Positions 10,642 to 19,700 of a stretch of DNA of 20,848 nucleotides are shown here, piece by piece. The first letter of the stretch is position 1. Every line of letters starts with the position of its first letter. The translations under genes were made by a program, and so were the position numbers. The notes below the pieces were generated by a model. It ran no database searches. It was not told the DNA's origin and was given only the letters and a program-made list of their open reading frames with translations. The stretch lies in NCBI GenBank assembly GCA_019677205.1, contig JAAMXY010001974.1, forward strand, positions 1 to 20,848, in the 5' to 3' direction. This stretch comes from Pinguiococcus pyrenoidosus. Its lineage: Eukaryota; Sar; Pinguiophyceae; Pinguiochrysidales; Pinguiochrysidaceae.

Positions 10642-11658
10642 CTATCTCCTTCGGTTGTACCCGCCATCTCTTCGCCGGTCCCGGAAGTCATCATACCCGC
10701 CGCGGCGGTAGCCCCTATCTCCATCCCTACGTCTGTGATCCCGGTCTCGATCCCGATCCCGATCCCGATCCCGATCGCGGTCCCGATCCCGGTCCCGATC
10801 CCAGTCCCGGTCCCGGGGCCTATCTCTATACTGCTGCCGCGAGCGATCCCTCTCTCGGTGATCACGGCCATCGTCCCGATAGCGGTCCCTCTCGTGATCG
10901 CGTCCTTCTTCAGCGCGATCGTTGCTCCCGTCCACCTTCGAGGCGCCTCGATCTCGCGCCCTGGCGGGCGGTCCCAGCCGCAGCAGCTCCCGCAGCTCCT
11001 TGACTTTCTCTCGGCAGAGCTTCCACCCCTGGTACTGGCGTCCGGCGAAGTGACAGCGCAGGCGGTCCACGCCGTCGGTGGACGTCATGAAGTTGCCACA
11101 GACGTCGCACACCACCGTGCGCTTGCTCAGCATGTCTCCCCCAGTGAGCAGCTTCTCGCGATCCAGCTGCAGCTTGTGCACCTCCCCCAGCATGTCCCAC
11201 GCCGCCTCCACGTCCAGCTCCTTGGCCAGCGCCTCCGCGGAGTCCACGAAGTCCTCCACCTGCCGGTCCACCGCCAGCACGTCGTCGATCTCGGCGGGCG
11301 TGGGCACCGCCTCGCGCTCCTCGCGGATCACCCGCTCGCGGTTGCGCTCGATCTTGCGGTCGCAGCCGGCGATCATGTCCTCCAGAAGGCGTAGGAGCGC
11401 GCGGTGGTAGCCGTAGCGCAGCTGCTCTTGGACGTCCAGCGCCTGAAACTGCTTGCGCATCTCGGGGTCGTCTTCCTCGTTGTAGGCATGAGGGCCCAGA
11501 TCGGACTTGGTGTTGGTGAAGAGCTCGAAAGGGCACAGACCGCACAAAAAGTGCTTGCAGACGTCGCGGTCGCTGAAGTGCCGCTTGCGCTGCTGAGAGA
11601 CAGGCAAGTTGCGGTCCTTGCCCATCAGCTGGTTGAGAAGCTCGCGCTGCGCGTCCAT
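10642..11658 (-). CDS. LUC7: LUC7-like U1 snRNP splicing factor (LUC7L3 type)
   Basis: LUC7 proteins sit in the U1 snRNP and help select 5' splice sites. This is a single exon of 338 residues. The ATG at 11658 opens MDAQRELLNQLMG, the standard LUC7 start. The first finger region VCKHFLCGLCPFELFTNT followed by KSDLGP is closest to LUC7L3. A coiled-coil-prone helix follows, then the second finger VVCDVCGNF...RCHFAGRQYQGW at roughly 183-213. The tail is RD/RE-rich with a long alternating Arg-Asp run encoded by a hexanucleotide repeat, in place of a classical RS domain. Ligands are altered in both fingers: the usual C and H after SDLGP are replaced (GPHAYNEE), and the last His of the second finger is Tyr. 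The frame around both sites is clean, so these are not frameshift artefacts. It converges on KARI and diverges from SMC2. Confidence 0.94.
   Translation of the reverse strand: MDAQRELLNQLMGKDRNLPVSQQRKRHFSDRDVCKHFLCGLCPFELFTNTKSDLGPHAYNEEDDPEMRKQFQALDVQEQLRYGYHRALLRLLEDMIAGCDRKIERNRERVIREEREAVPTPAEIDDVLAVDRQVEDFVDSAEALAKELDVEAAWDMLGEVHKLQLDREKLLTGGDMLSKRTVVCDVCGNFMTSTDGVDRLRCHFAGRQYQGWKLCREKVKELRELLRLGPPARARDRGASKVDGSNDRAEEGRDHERDRYRDDGRDHRERDRSRQQYRDRPRDRDWDRDRDRDRDRDRDRDRDRDRDHRRRDGDRGYRRGGYDDFRDRRRDGGYNRRR
10747..10811. repeat. Hexanucleotide CCCGAT-type repeat encoding Arg-Asp run
   Basis: Imperfect tandem hexamers (CCCGAT, with CCCGGT and GCGGT variants on the plus strand) encode the alternating Arg-Asp tail of LUC7 on the minus strand. 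The unit keeps the reading frame. The other frames of this repeat are also open and yield artefactual Ile-Pro or Gly-Thr-Ile repeats. Confidence 0.85.
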
Positions 11659-11770
11659 GATGCTGGAAGCGCGCCACACGAGCGCAGCGAAACGGCAGAG
11701 CGGCGCCAGGAAATGGTGGGCGGAGGACACCACTGCAGACTGCCCAAGACCCAGGTCGAGAAGGGGGGTT

Positions 11771-11990
11771 TCAGCTTTATACTATTTATTACGATGATTT
11801 AAATATTTGTATATATTTTGAAATGTATGAAAATTATTTCTTTTAACCGTCATTTCCAAGCACTTTCAAAACCATCACAGTAATTTTCAAATTAATCATG
11901 AATATAGTTTATCATACAACACGAATGCAAACACAACTTCGCATCATCACTTGTAACGAAAACATCATTGCCAAAACTTTAAAAGGAATG
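11771..11990. other. AT-rich island in a GC-rich region
   Basis: By hand count about 27% of bases in these 220 bp are G or C, falling to about 18% in the first 50, while the flanking coding sequence is clearly GC-rich. The boundaries are sharp. I see no terminal inverted repeat, target duplication or recognisable organellar gene. It could be a nucleosome-depleted promoter core, an inserted organelle-derived fragment or an eroded element. Confidence 0.85.
11776..11781 (-). promoter_or_regulatory. Candidate TATA box of LUC7
   Basis: TATAAA on the minus strand, within GTATAAAG, lies 118 bp before the LUC7 ATG at the edge of the AT-rich island. The same octamer precedes the ATP synthase epsilon gene. 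Confidence 0.3.
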
Positions 11991-12013
11991 ATCGTGCCGT
12001 TTGAATGGCCTGG

Positions 12014-12033
12014 TTTTCCCGCCCATTTTCGCG
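12014..12033 (+). promoter_or_regulatory. Adjacent E2F-type sites before SMC2
   Basis: TTTTCCCGCC (12014-12023) contains TTTCCCGC, an exact TTTSSCGC match, and TTTTCGCG follows directly at 12026-12033. They lie 47-66 bp before the SMC2 start codon. Condensin genes are known cell-cycle E2F targets in animals and plants, so these are plausible G1/S control sites. Confidence 0.5.
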
Positions 12034-12079
12034 GAGCTTCGGTTCAAGCGCTGCCTTGGGCGCTGGGCGCGGCGCGAAG

Positions 12080-15000
12080 ATGTACATCAAGACCGTCATC
12101 ATCGATGGCTTCAAGTCCTACGCCCGACGCACGGTGGTGTCCGGGTTCGACCCCAAGTTCAACGCCATCACCGGCTTGAATGGCTCCGGCAAATCCAACA
12201 TTCTAGACGCCATCTGCTTCGTGCTCGGGATCACCGACCTGGGGCAGGTCCGCGTGCGCAAGCTGCAGGAGCTGGTGTACAAGCAAGGCCAGGCGGGCGT
12301 CACCAAGGCCACGGTGTCCATCGTGTTCGACAATCGCGACAAGGGCGCGTCTCCGCTGGGTTACGAAACCTGTGACGAGATCACCATCACGCGGCAGCTC
12401 GTGATCGGCGGCCGGAACAAGTACCTCATCAACGGGACGGTCGTGCCCGCCAAGAACGTCCAGAACCTCTTCCACTCCGTGCAGCTCAACGTGAACAACC
12501 CGCACTTCCTCATCATGCAGGGCCGCATCACCAAGGTGCTCAACATGAAGCCGCCCGAGATCCTCGGCATGATCGAGGAGGCCGCTGGCACGCGCATGTA
12601 CGAGTTGAAGAAGAAGAGGGCGATCGAGACCATGGGCAAGAAGCAGAGCAAGGTCGATGAGATCAATCGCATTCTCCGCGAAGACATCAAGCCGCAGCTC
12701 GAGAAGCTCCACGGCGAGAAGGAGCACTACCTGCAGTGGAGCAACAACAAGACGGAGATCGAGCGGCTCAAGAAGTTCTGCATCGCGCATGAGTACGTCC
12801 GTGCGCAGGAGATGCTCGAGAACGGAGAGCAGGAAAGGGAAGAGATGCGGAAGAAGGAGCACGAGCTGGAGCAGCAGATCGCCAGCGCCGAGCGCGCAAT
12901 CAAGGTAGGGTCCCGGAGGCTCGTGGAAGGCCCGCAGCACCGCTCGTGCAGGGACGGCGAAGGGATTCGACATGCTGACCGAAGCAACGCCCTCCAACTG
13001 CGTTCGTAGGAGAGCGAGGAGGAAGTAGCCGAGCTGGCGAGCAAGAGGCAGGACGACATGGAGCTTTCCTACCGCGAGGCGGAGGCGGCAGCGCGGAAGC
13101 TCGCCAAGGAGCTGGTGGAGCTTACCTCCCGCGTCGACAACCAGACCAAGCTCCTCAAGAAGAAGGAGACGGCGCTGGCCTCCACTTCCAAGGACGTGCA
13201 GAACGCTCGCGGCGCGATTGCGATCAAGTCCGATGAGCTTGACACCCTGAACGCCGAGGTCGCCAGCCTGTCCAAGCAGCACGAAGACGCTGACGAGGCG
13301 GAGAAACAGGCCACGCTTGGTCTGGCGAACGTCAAGGCGGGCATTGCCGAGTCCTCTGCTGGCCCGGGAGGAGGATCGGGCTCGCTGACCGAGCGGATCG
13401 CTCAGGCCGCGGAGAAGGCCACAGCCGCCGGATCCGAGTACGCGCAGGCCGAGCTTCAGACCGAGCACCTTACGGCAGAGCAGAAGGACCTCCGGGCCCA
13501 GATCCGGAAGGCGGAGCGTGCCCTCGGGTCTCTCCAGAACAAGAGGCAGCAGGCTCTTCGCGCGCTCGAGGCGACGGAGAAGAAGCTGTCGTCGACAGGC
13601 TATGACGAAGAGCGGAGCGACACCCTCAAGCAGAAGCTCGAGGCGGTCCAGACCGAGGTGGATCGTCTGCAGGACCTTGTCGCGGCGGGGCAGGCAAAGC
13701 TGGGCCGACTGACCTTTGAGTTCAGGAACCCCACGAAGAGCTTCGATCGATCGAAGGTCAAGGGGCTCGTCGCGCAGCTCATCACGCTACGGGAGCCTCA
13801 GACGGCGTCCGCCATCGAAATGGCTGCCGGCGGCAAGCTGTACCAGGTCGTGGTCGACACGGCCCAGACGGCGCAGGCGTTGCTGCAGCGGGGACAGCTC
13901 AAGCGCCGCGTGACGATCATTCCGCTCGACAAGATCAACGGACGCGTGGTGAACGAATCCACGCGCAGCGCCGCGGGCCGCCTCGCGCGCGAGCGGGGAG
14001 GGCAGGCCCGCGTCGCCCTCGAGCTCGTCGGCTACCAGCAAGAGGTCCTGAAGGCCATGGAGTACTGCTTCGGCTCGAGCTTCGTCTGCGACAACTCCGA
14101 GATTGCGAGGTCCCTGGCCTTCCACCCGAAGATCAAGACCAGATGCGTCACCCTCGACGGCGATCTGTACGATCCGTCGGGAGCGATGCAGGGCGGAGGA
14201 TCCTCCGCGAGGCAGGAGAGCATCCTCAGGAGGCTGCAGGAGCTCAACACCGCCCTGGCTCAGCTGCAGGAGGAGCAAGGCAAGCTCCAAGCGGTGAAGC
14301 GGGAGCTGGCGGACTTGGAGGATGCTTCTGCCAACTTCGCCAAGCTGCAGGAGGAGAAGGACGTCCAAGCGCACCAGCTGCAGCTGATCGACGAGCAGCT
14401 CTCCCAGACGGCCCATGCTGCTCTCAACCGGAGGCTGACGGAGGTCAACGAGGAGCTCATGCAGGCGCGGAGGGCCGCCGAGAAGGCAGCGCAGCTGCAG
14501 CTCGAGGCCAGCAACCTTCACGACACGCTGATCGCGGAGATGCGGCGCTACGAGGAGGCCCACGTCTCAGCGGAGAAGGACGCGGAGGAGGCCCTGGAGG
14601 TCGCCAAGAGGGCGGTCACGGCGGCGAGAGCAGCTCTCGACGATGCGACGTCCCGGCGGGACGTTCTCGCGCTGGAGTTGGAAGGCCTCAACGCGGATCT
14701 GGAGCAGATGAACAAGGAGCACGTCGGCGAGAACGACAGCTGCTCCGCGATTCGCAACGAGATCGACGACCTGACGAATGCGCGAAACGAGACCGATCAA
14801 GAGCACAAGAAAGCCGAAGCTTGCTTGGCTGCCGAGAAGGCCAAGCTCGCCGAGGCAAGTGCCGCCATCGACGGGATCACCACGCGTGTGCGGCAGAAGA
14901 AGGAGGAGATCCGCAGCGCAACGCTGGAACTCCAGAAGACCGGGCATGACCGCGCTGCGCTCCAGAAGGATCGGCAGGAAGCGACGAAGCGCGTGGCGAG

Positions 15001-15856
15001 GCTCCAGTCGCAGCATCCCTGGATCGAGGAGGAGGAGGAGCACTTCGGCAAGGCCGGGACGGAGTACGATTTCGCGGCTCGGAATCCAGCCGAGGAAACC
15101 TCGAGGTGCCGAGACCTGCAACGGCGGCAGGAGAAGCTGAGCCGGAAGATCAACAAGAAGGTCATGGGGATGATCGAGACGGCAGACACGGAGTGCAGCG
15201 AGCTGGAACGTAAGCGCCTGGTCATCGAGAGCGACAAGGAGAAGATCGAGACGGTGATCGCGGATCTTGACGTGCGGAAGAACGCGGCGGTGGAGGCCAC
15301 CTTTGTGAAGGTGAACCGCGACTTTGGCTCCATCTTCTCGACCTTGCTGCCCGGCACCTTTGCCAAGCTGGAGCCGCCGGAGGGGCAGAGCGTGCTGGAA
15401 GGCTTGCAAGTGAAGGTGGCCTTCGGCGACCTCTGGAAGGAGAGCCTCAGCGAGCTCAGCGGCGGACAGCGGTCCCTCCTCGCCCTCAGCCTCATTCTGG
15501 CCATGCTTCTCTTCAAGCCCGCGCCGATGTACATCCTGGACGAGGTCGACGCCGCTCTGGACCTGAGCCACACCCAGAACATCGGCACGATGCTCCGAAC
15601 GCATTTCCGCACTTCTCAGTTCGTGGTGGTGTCCCTGAAGGAGGGCATGTTCAACAACGCCAACATCATCTTCAGGACGCGGTTTCTGGAGGGCGTCTCC
15701 ACGGTGATGCGGACTCTCGGCGAGGGCGTGGAGCTGAATAGATTACAAGCGGAAGCAGACGCGGAGAATGTGGGCGAGCACTCCTCGTCGAAGAGCGGCA
15801 GGTCTGGGAAGCGTTCGCGAAGTGGTGCACCTAAAGCAACGCCGGCAATGGCGTGA
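12080..15856 (+). CDS. SMC2: Condensin subunit SMC2 (structural maintenance of chromosomes 2)
   Basis: SMC2 pairs with SMC4 in condensin I and II, an ATP-driven loop-forming complex that compacts mitotic chromosomes. Exons: 12080-12904 and 13010-15856; the 105-bp intron (GTAGGG...TCGTAG) is phase 0. The product is 1223 residues, close to the usual 1,170-1,200. The start [18 protein letters not shown] is the family N-terminus. Walker A is GLNGSGKS (32-39). Two long coiled coils flank a hinge at about 525-670 that contains GRVVNEST and ends near [14 protein letters not shown], an SMC2-style motif. The ABC signature LSGGQRS is near 1091 and Walker [13 protein letters not shown] near 1115. The tail after the head is Ser/Lys/Arg-rich. 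An in-frame ATG at 12005 would add 25 residues rich in Arg and Ser; I preferred 12080 because it matches the family start. E2F-type sites lie just upstream. Confidence 0.97.
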
Positions 15857-16186
15857 TCTGCGAAGCCTTGGGATGGTGCAACGTGCGAGCTGGGCTGACC
15901 TGCGAGTTGAGCTGACCTGCGAGTTTGTGTGATCTATGAGCTCCTGTGATCTGGTGTGCCTACATGTAGTCTCCTGAAGCGGAATGTAAACGGAAATCGC
16001 AACCAGTTCGGCCTCCGGCCGTTGTAAAGTAATGCCGCCTTCCGTCTTCGGCGTTCTCCCCAGCTTGTCACAGCCCACGAGGAGCTGGCCACTCCAAAAC
16101 TTCCACTTGCCTCGTGGCCGGAGCACGCTCAACACGTCTCCGCGTTGGCGTTGAAGCTCTTCTACAATTTTTACTTTAATCGCCCA

Positions 16187-16256
16187 GCGCCCAGTATCCA
16201 GCGCCCAGTGTCCAGCGCTTAGTGTCCAGCGCCCAGTGTCCAGCGCCCAGTGTCCA
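16187..16256. repeat. 14-bp minisatellite, five copies
   Basis: There are five head-to-tail copies of GCGCCCAGTGTCCA. The first has TA for TG (GTATCCA) and the third has GCGCTTAG; the other three are identical. A partial unit precedes the array. Confidence 0.95.
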
Positions 16257-16343
16257 GCGCCAAGCACCAAGCCACCGGCGCCCAAGCACCAAACCCCCAG
16301 CGCCCAAGCACCAAACCCCCAGCGCCCAAGCACCAAATCCCCA
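16257..16343. repeat. 22-bp minisatellite, about four copies
   Basis: It follows the 14-bp array without a gap. Units start GCGCC(C)AAGCACCAA; the first is 21 bp and diverged, the next two are identical (GCGCCCAAGCACCAAACCCC plus CA), and the fourth has one change. Both arrays share the GCGCCCA core, so the second unit probably arose from the first. Confidence 0.93.
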
Positions 16344-16654
16344 GCGCCCAGCAAAGCATAGGGCGCTGGAGCGCTTTTCCGAGGATGGTCGAGGATGGTG
16401 AAGAGCGATCATTTTAAGAACTTGTTGGGAACTTGTGCTTGCGAACTTGTGAAGATGAGCGACAGGGCCATTTTCCGCCGCGGCCGTCTCTGTCCGCGCA
16501 CGCTTCAATCTTGGTATTCGTCCGTCTCCCCACATTCGCGCTGTCTTGACATCCAACTCCCCGCATAGTTACCTCCCCGAAGCATCCCGACTTCGTCCCG
16601 TACATGCGGGCGTGTGGAACTCCACATACCTCGCGGACGGAGAGCTTAGGGCCA

Positions 16655-16662
16655 TTTGCCGC
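16655..16662 (+). promoter_or_regulatory. E2F-type site TTTGCCGC before the OTU gene
   Basis: TTTGCCGC fits TTTSSCGC and lies 64 bp before the chosen ATG. It is the weakest member of the set, since it is not palindromic. Confidence 0.25.
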
Positions 16663-16726
16663 TCGGCTCCGCACTTTCGGCCGCGCGCGAGGTTTGGACG
16701 GGCGCTTGGGCTCGGCAGACTCCAGG

Positions 16727-19700
16727 ATGGAATCCAAGATGAAAGCGCCGACGGACGCGCGCGAGAAAGTGACTTCGGACGACATGGAACAGCTCATTGA
16801 CTCGCTTTCCAACAGCGGCTTAAGGTAATCCGCGCGCAATCCAAACGCGCGTTTGAACGCATTTCGGACGGACGATTCTCAGCCACCCACTTTGCCCTTC
16901 AGCGAGAGAAGCCACCCAGACCTCTTGCTGCCCTCGAACGTTCCTCTGGACCTAGGCAACGCGGAGGCGCCGGCGCCCGCGCTGCCGGTGCTGAAGAAGA
17001 AGAAGAAGAAGAGGCGCGAAGAGCTGCGCGAGAGAGGCGCTCCGCCGGCGCGCAGCCGCTCTCAAGAGGACTTGCTGGCGGTGGGCAGCGAGGACTTCGC
17101 CTTGGTGAGCGCTCCGCAGCTGCTGAAGACGCAACTGCGCGAGGAGCTGCGCGACGAGCGCGACCGCGAGTGGGGCCGCCGCACGGAGGCTTTCGGCGGA
17201 CGCACCACCATCTTCCACCCGGATCGGGTGTTTGTACCCAGCTTTCCCAGCATGCCCTTCGCCTTGCTGGTGGGCAGGGAGCACTGCCGCGCCAAGACGC
17301 TGAAGGAGCAGCTGTGCGGCGACTTCGGCATCCAGCGCGTCGACTTCGACGCGGACCGCCGCGGCATCGTCTTCTTCTGCTCGGGCCGGAAGAAGCAGGA
17401 GGACGCGGCCAAGGTGGTGGAGGACTTTGTGCGCAAGCGCTCGACGCTGACCTTTGAGTATGAAGAGGCCGTCGCCAGAGATGTCTTTGACTACGTCGGC
17501 CGCCGCAAGGACGTGCAGGAATGCGGCGCGTACCTGGACCACTCGCCGCTGCTGGGGGACACGCGGGGCACGTACCGCATCACCGTGAAGGGCCCGTGGT
17601 GGGACCTGGACAAGGCGCAGAAGCGGGTGCGGCACGAGCAGCAAAGCATCGTGGACATCTTCAAGAAGGCCAGCGAAGAGTCGGAGCTGAGGCACCGGCG
17701 TCGCCGGTCCAAGAGCCCGAAGCCCACCTCCAGCCGAAGCGTCCTCCAGCCGGTGGACGCGTCGTCTCCCTTCGACCATTCCCTCTCACTGGAAATGGAT
17801 GCTCTGTACGACCCAACTCAGAAGCCCTCGCTGAAGGCCATGGCGTCCGCCGGAAGCGAGCTCATGGACGGCAGCTTGCAAGAGGACGCCGAGGTCTTCC
17901 GCTCCGTGGATTCCGCCCTGCTGGTCGACCTCCAGCAGGGCGCCCTCGCGACGCAAGAGAGCGCGAAGGCCCTTGCGGAAGAAGCGGGAACGGCAGCGAG
18001 CGCAGATACCAAGGTTGCCTCCACCGGCCAGGAAGAGCAAGAGCAAGCCGAGGTGTCGGCAGACTTTGACGCGCGCGGCGTGCCAAGGTGGATGGCGCTC
18101 ACCCGCGTCTTCCGGCACCGGTTTCCGGCTTACAATGCGGATGAAATTGTGGACGAGGAGTCTGATAGTGATGGGGAGCCGCAAGGCCACGGCGATCCCG
18201 GTGCCGAAGACAGTGCGGATGACAGCGGGAGTCAAGACGCTAGTGTGAACCTGCGAATCGCTCAGCTTCTCCGTCGGATCCAGATTGATCTCGAGAAAGA
18301 GAACGAGTTGCCGACTCGCCTGGCCTCGGAGTATCTCTTCTGGCAGTTGTGGCTCGATGCAAAGGTAGATAGCGACTCGCCCGAGGAGTTCCAAGAGAGA
18401 GTGGAGCAGCGCGTCGTTGAGAACGGCCCAGTCTTACTCGAGAGTCTGTTGACCGTGGACAATGCCGTGCAGGCAAGCAGGCAGCTCATGATCGACGCGA
18501 TGACACTGAACGGCACCATGGGCCCCCCGATCGAGATTCATGCCGGCGGACCGAAGCCCAAGAGGCCCTGCACGACCCAAGCAAGAACCAAGACGGGGTC
18601 TGCCGCCGCAACTTCCGAGGGCACGACCGTGCCCGAGCAGAGGAATGCGACGCTGGTCGTGGACGATAAGCTGCTGCGAATCGTGCGCACCGCCGTGGAA
18701 ACCCGAAGCAAGGAGGGCGTTCTCGGCGGCGGCGACCTCTTGGGACACCTTGACTCAACCGCTTGGGAAGTCGCGTGCGTCTTGCAGCGCATCTTCGGGA
18801 CCGTCGAGGAGACGCTGGCGTTCTGTCAGAGCGAGAGCCAGTATCAAGGGCACCCCCTCCTGCGAGACGTGCCGTTCGACTACCGGTCTTGGGTGATCGA
18901 GGTCTTGACGTACATTCGGGAGGACAGCGGGAAGATTCGCCAGTTTTTGGAGACGATTGAGCTGGCCCACGCGACGCTCTTCAAGGTTGGGACGGAAGCG
19001 GAGAGCAGCTTCGTGGTGGGCAAGGTGCGGGAGTTCGTCGACGAGCAGGTGTTCGCGTCGTGCGATTTCGGAAACGGTCGTTCCCCGCAGGCGTACCTTC
19101 GCGATGAGCTGCGCCGCGCACTGCTCAGCTTCCTCGACAAGCGCTTCGTGGACATGGTCGTCACGGAGGACTCCGCCTATCGGCTGCTCCTCCCTGGCGC
19201 CGAGGGCCAAGAGTCGAGGAGAAATGCCACGGAGTGCCTCATGGAATCCGACGCGGGCAGCAAGGTGCCGAACTTCCTGCTGGCCTTGTCGCACTTTCGC
19301 GCCGGGCTGGAGCGGTCACAGCGCGCGCATCGGGATGACCACGCGCCGTTCAGCTCCAGCTTACCTGCCGGACTCCGCGAGGTCAACTTCTTCCACGCCG
19401 GCCTGGCCTTGACCATGACGCTGGTCGAGCGGGAGACAAACGTGCTGGAAGACCGGACCGTCCGGAGAAGCTGCGGAAAGGGGCGACGGCTCTCGGGGGA
19501 CGAGGCTGCGGCGCGCGCTCCCGCCGAGAGCTTCGACTCCCTGGGCATGGAGTTCTGCTTCCGGTGGATGCGAAGGCGCTCCGTGGTGGCCGCGGACGGC
19601 AACTGCGGCTTCGCCGGCGTCGGCGAGCAGATCGGATGCACCGCGGACGAGGCGCGCACGGAGATCCTGGACTTCGTGTGTGCCAACCCGCTTGCGATCA

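Larger units (their letters stand above)
11659..12079. promoter_or_regulatory. Divergent promoter region, LUC7 / SMC2
   Basis: These 421 bp separate two divergent start codons. Most of it is an AT-rich island (listed separately). A minus-strand TATAAA and plus-strand E2F-type sites lie near its two ends. I see no exon that belongs to either gene. Confidence 0.6.
15857..16726. other. Spacer between SMC2 and the OTU gene
   Basis: These 870 bp hold the 3' region of SMC2 and the promoter of the next gene on the same strand. GCTGACCTGCGAGTT is directly repeated at 15894-15908 and 15911-15925. Two adjoining minisatellites (listed separately) occupy 16187-16343. Minus-strand frames through the repeats are open but give only Trp/Gly/Leu-rich repeats, so I do not call a gene. 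Confidence 0.6.

Noticed and set aside
10600-11394. Plus-strand open frame with Ile-Pro and Val-Pro repeats opposite LUC7
   Set aside because: The repeats come from reading the CCCGAT hexamer in another frame; LUC7 on the minus strand has clear homology.
11898-12179. Short plus-strand frame starting MNIVYHTTRMQTQ in the AT-rich island
   Set aside because: It is out of frame with SMC2, has no domain, and runs into SMC2 coding sequence in the wrong frame.
12203-15612. Several long minus-strand frames opposite SMC2 (up to 421 residues)
   Set aside because: They are Leu/Arg/Val-rich shadows of coiled-coil codons without motifs.
15743-16556. Minus-strand frames with Trp-Gly-Ala-Leu repeats in the minisatellite region
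   Set aside because: The repeats are translated minisatellite; there is no start context, domain or splice support.
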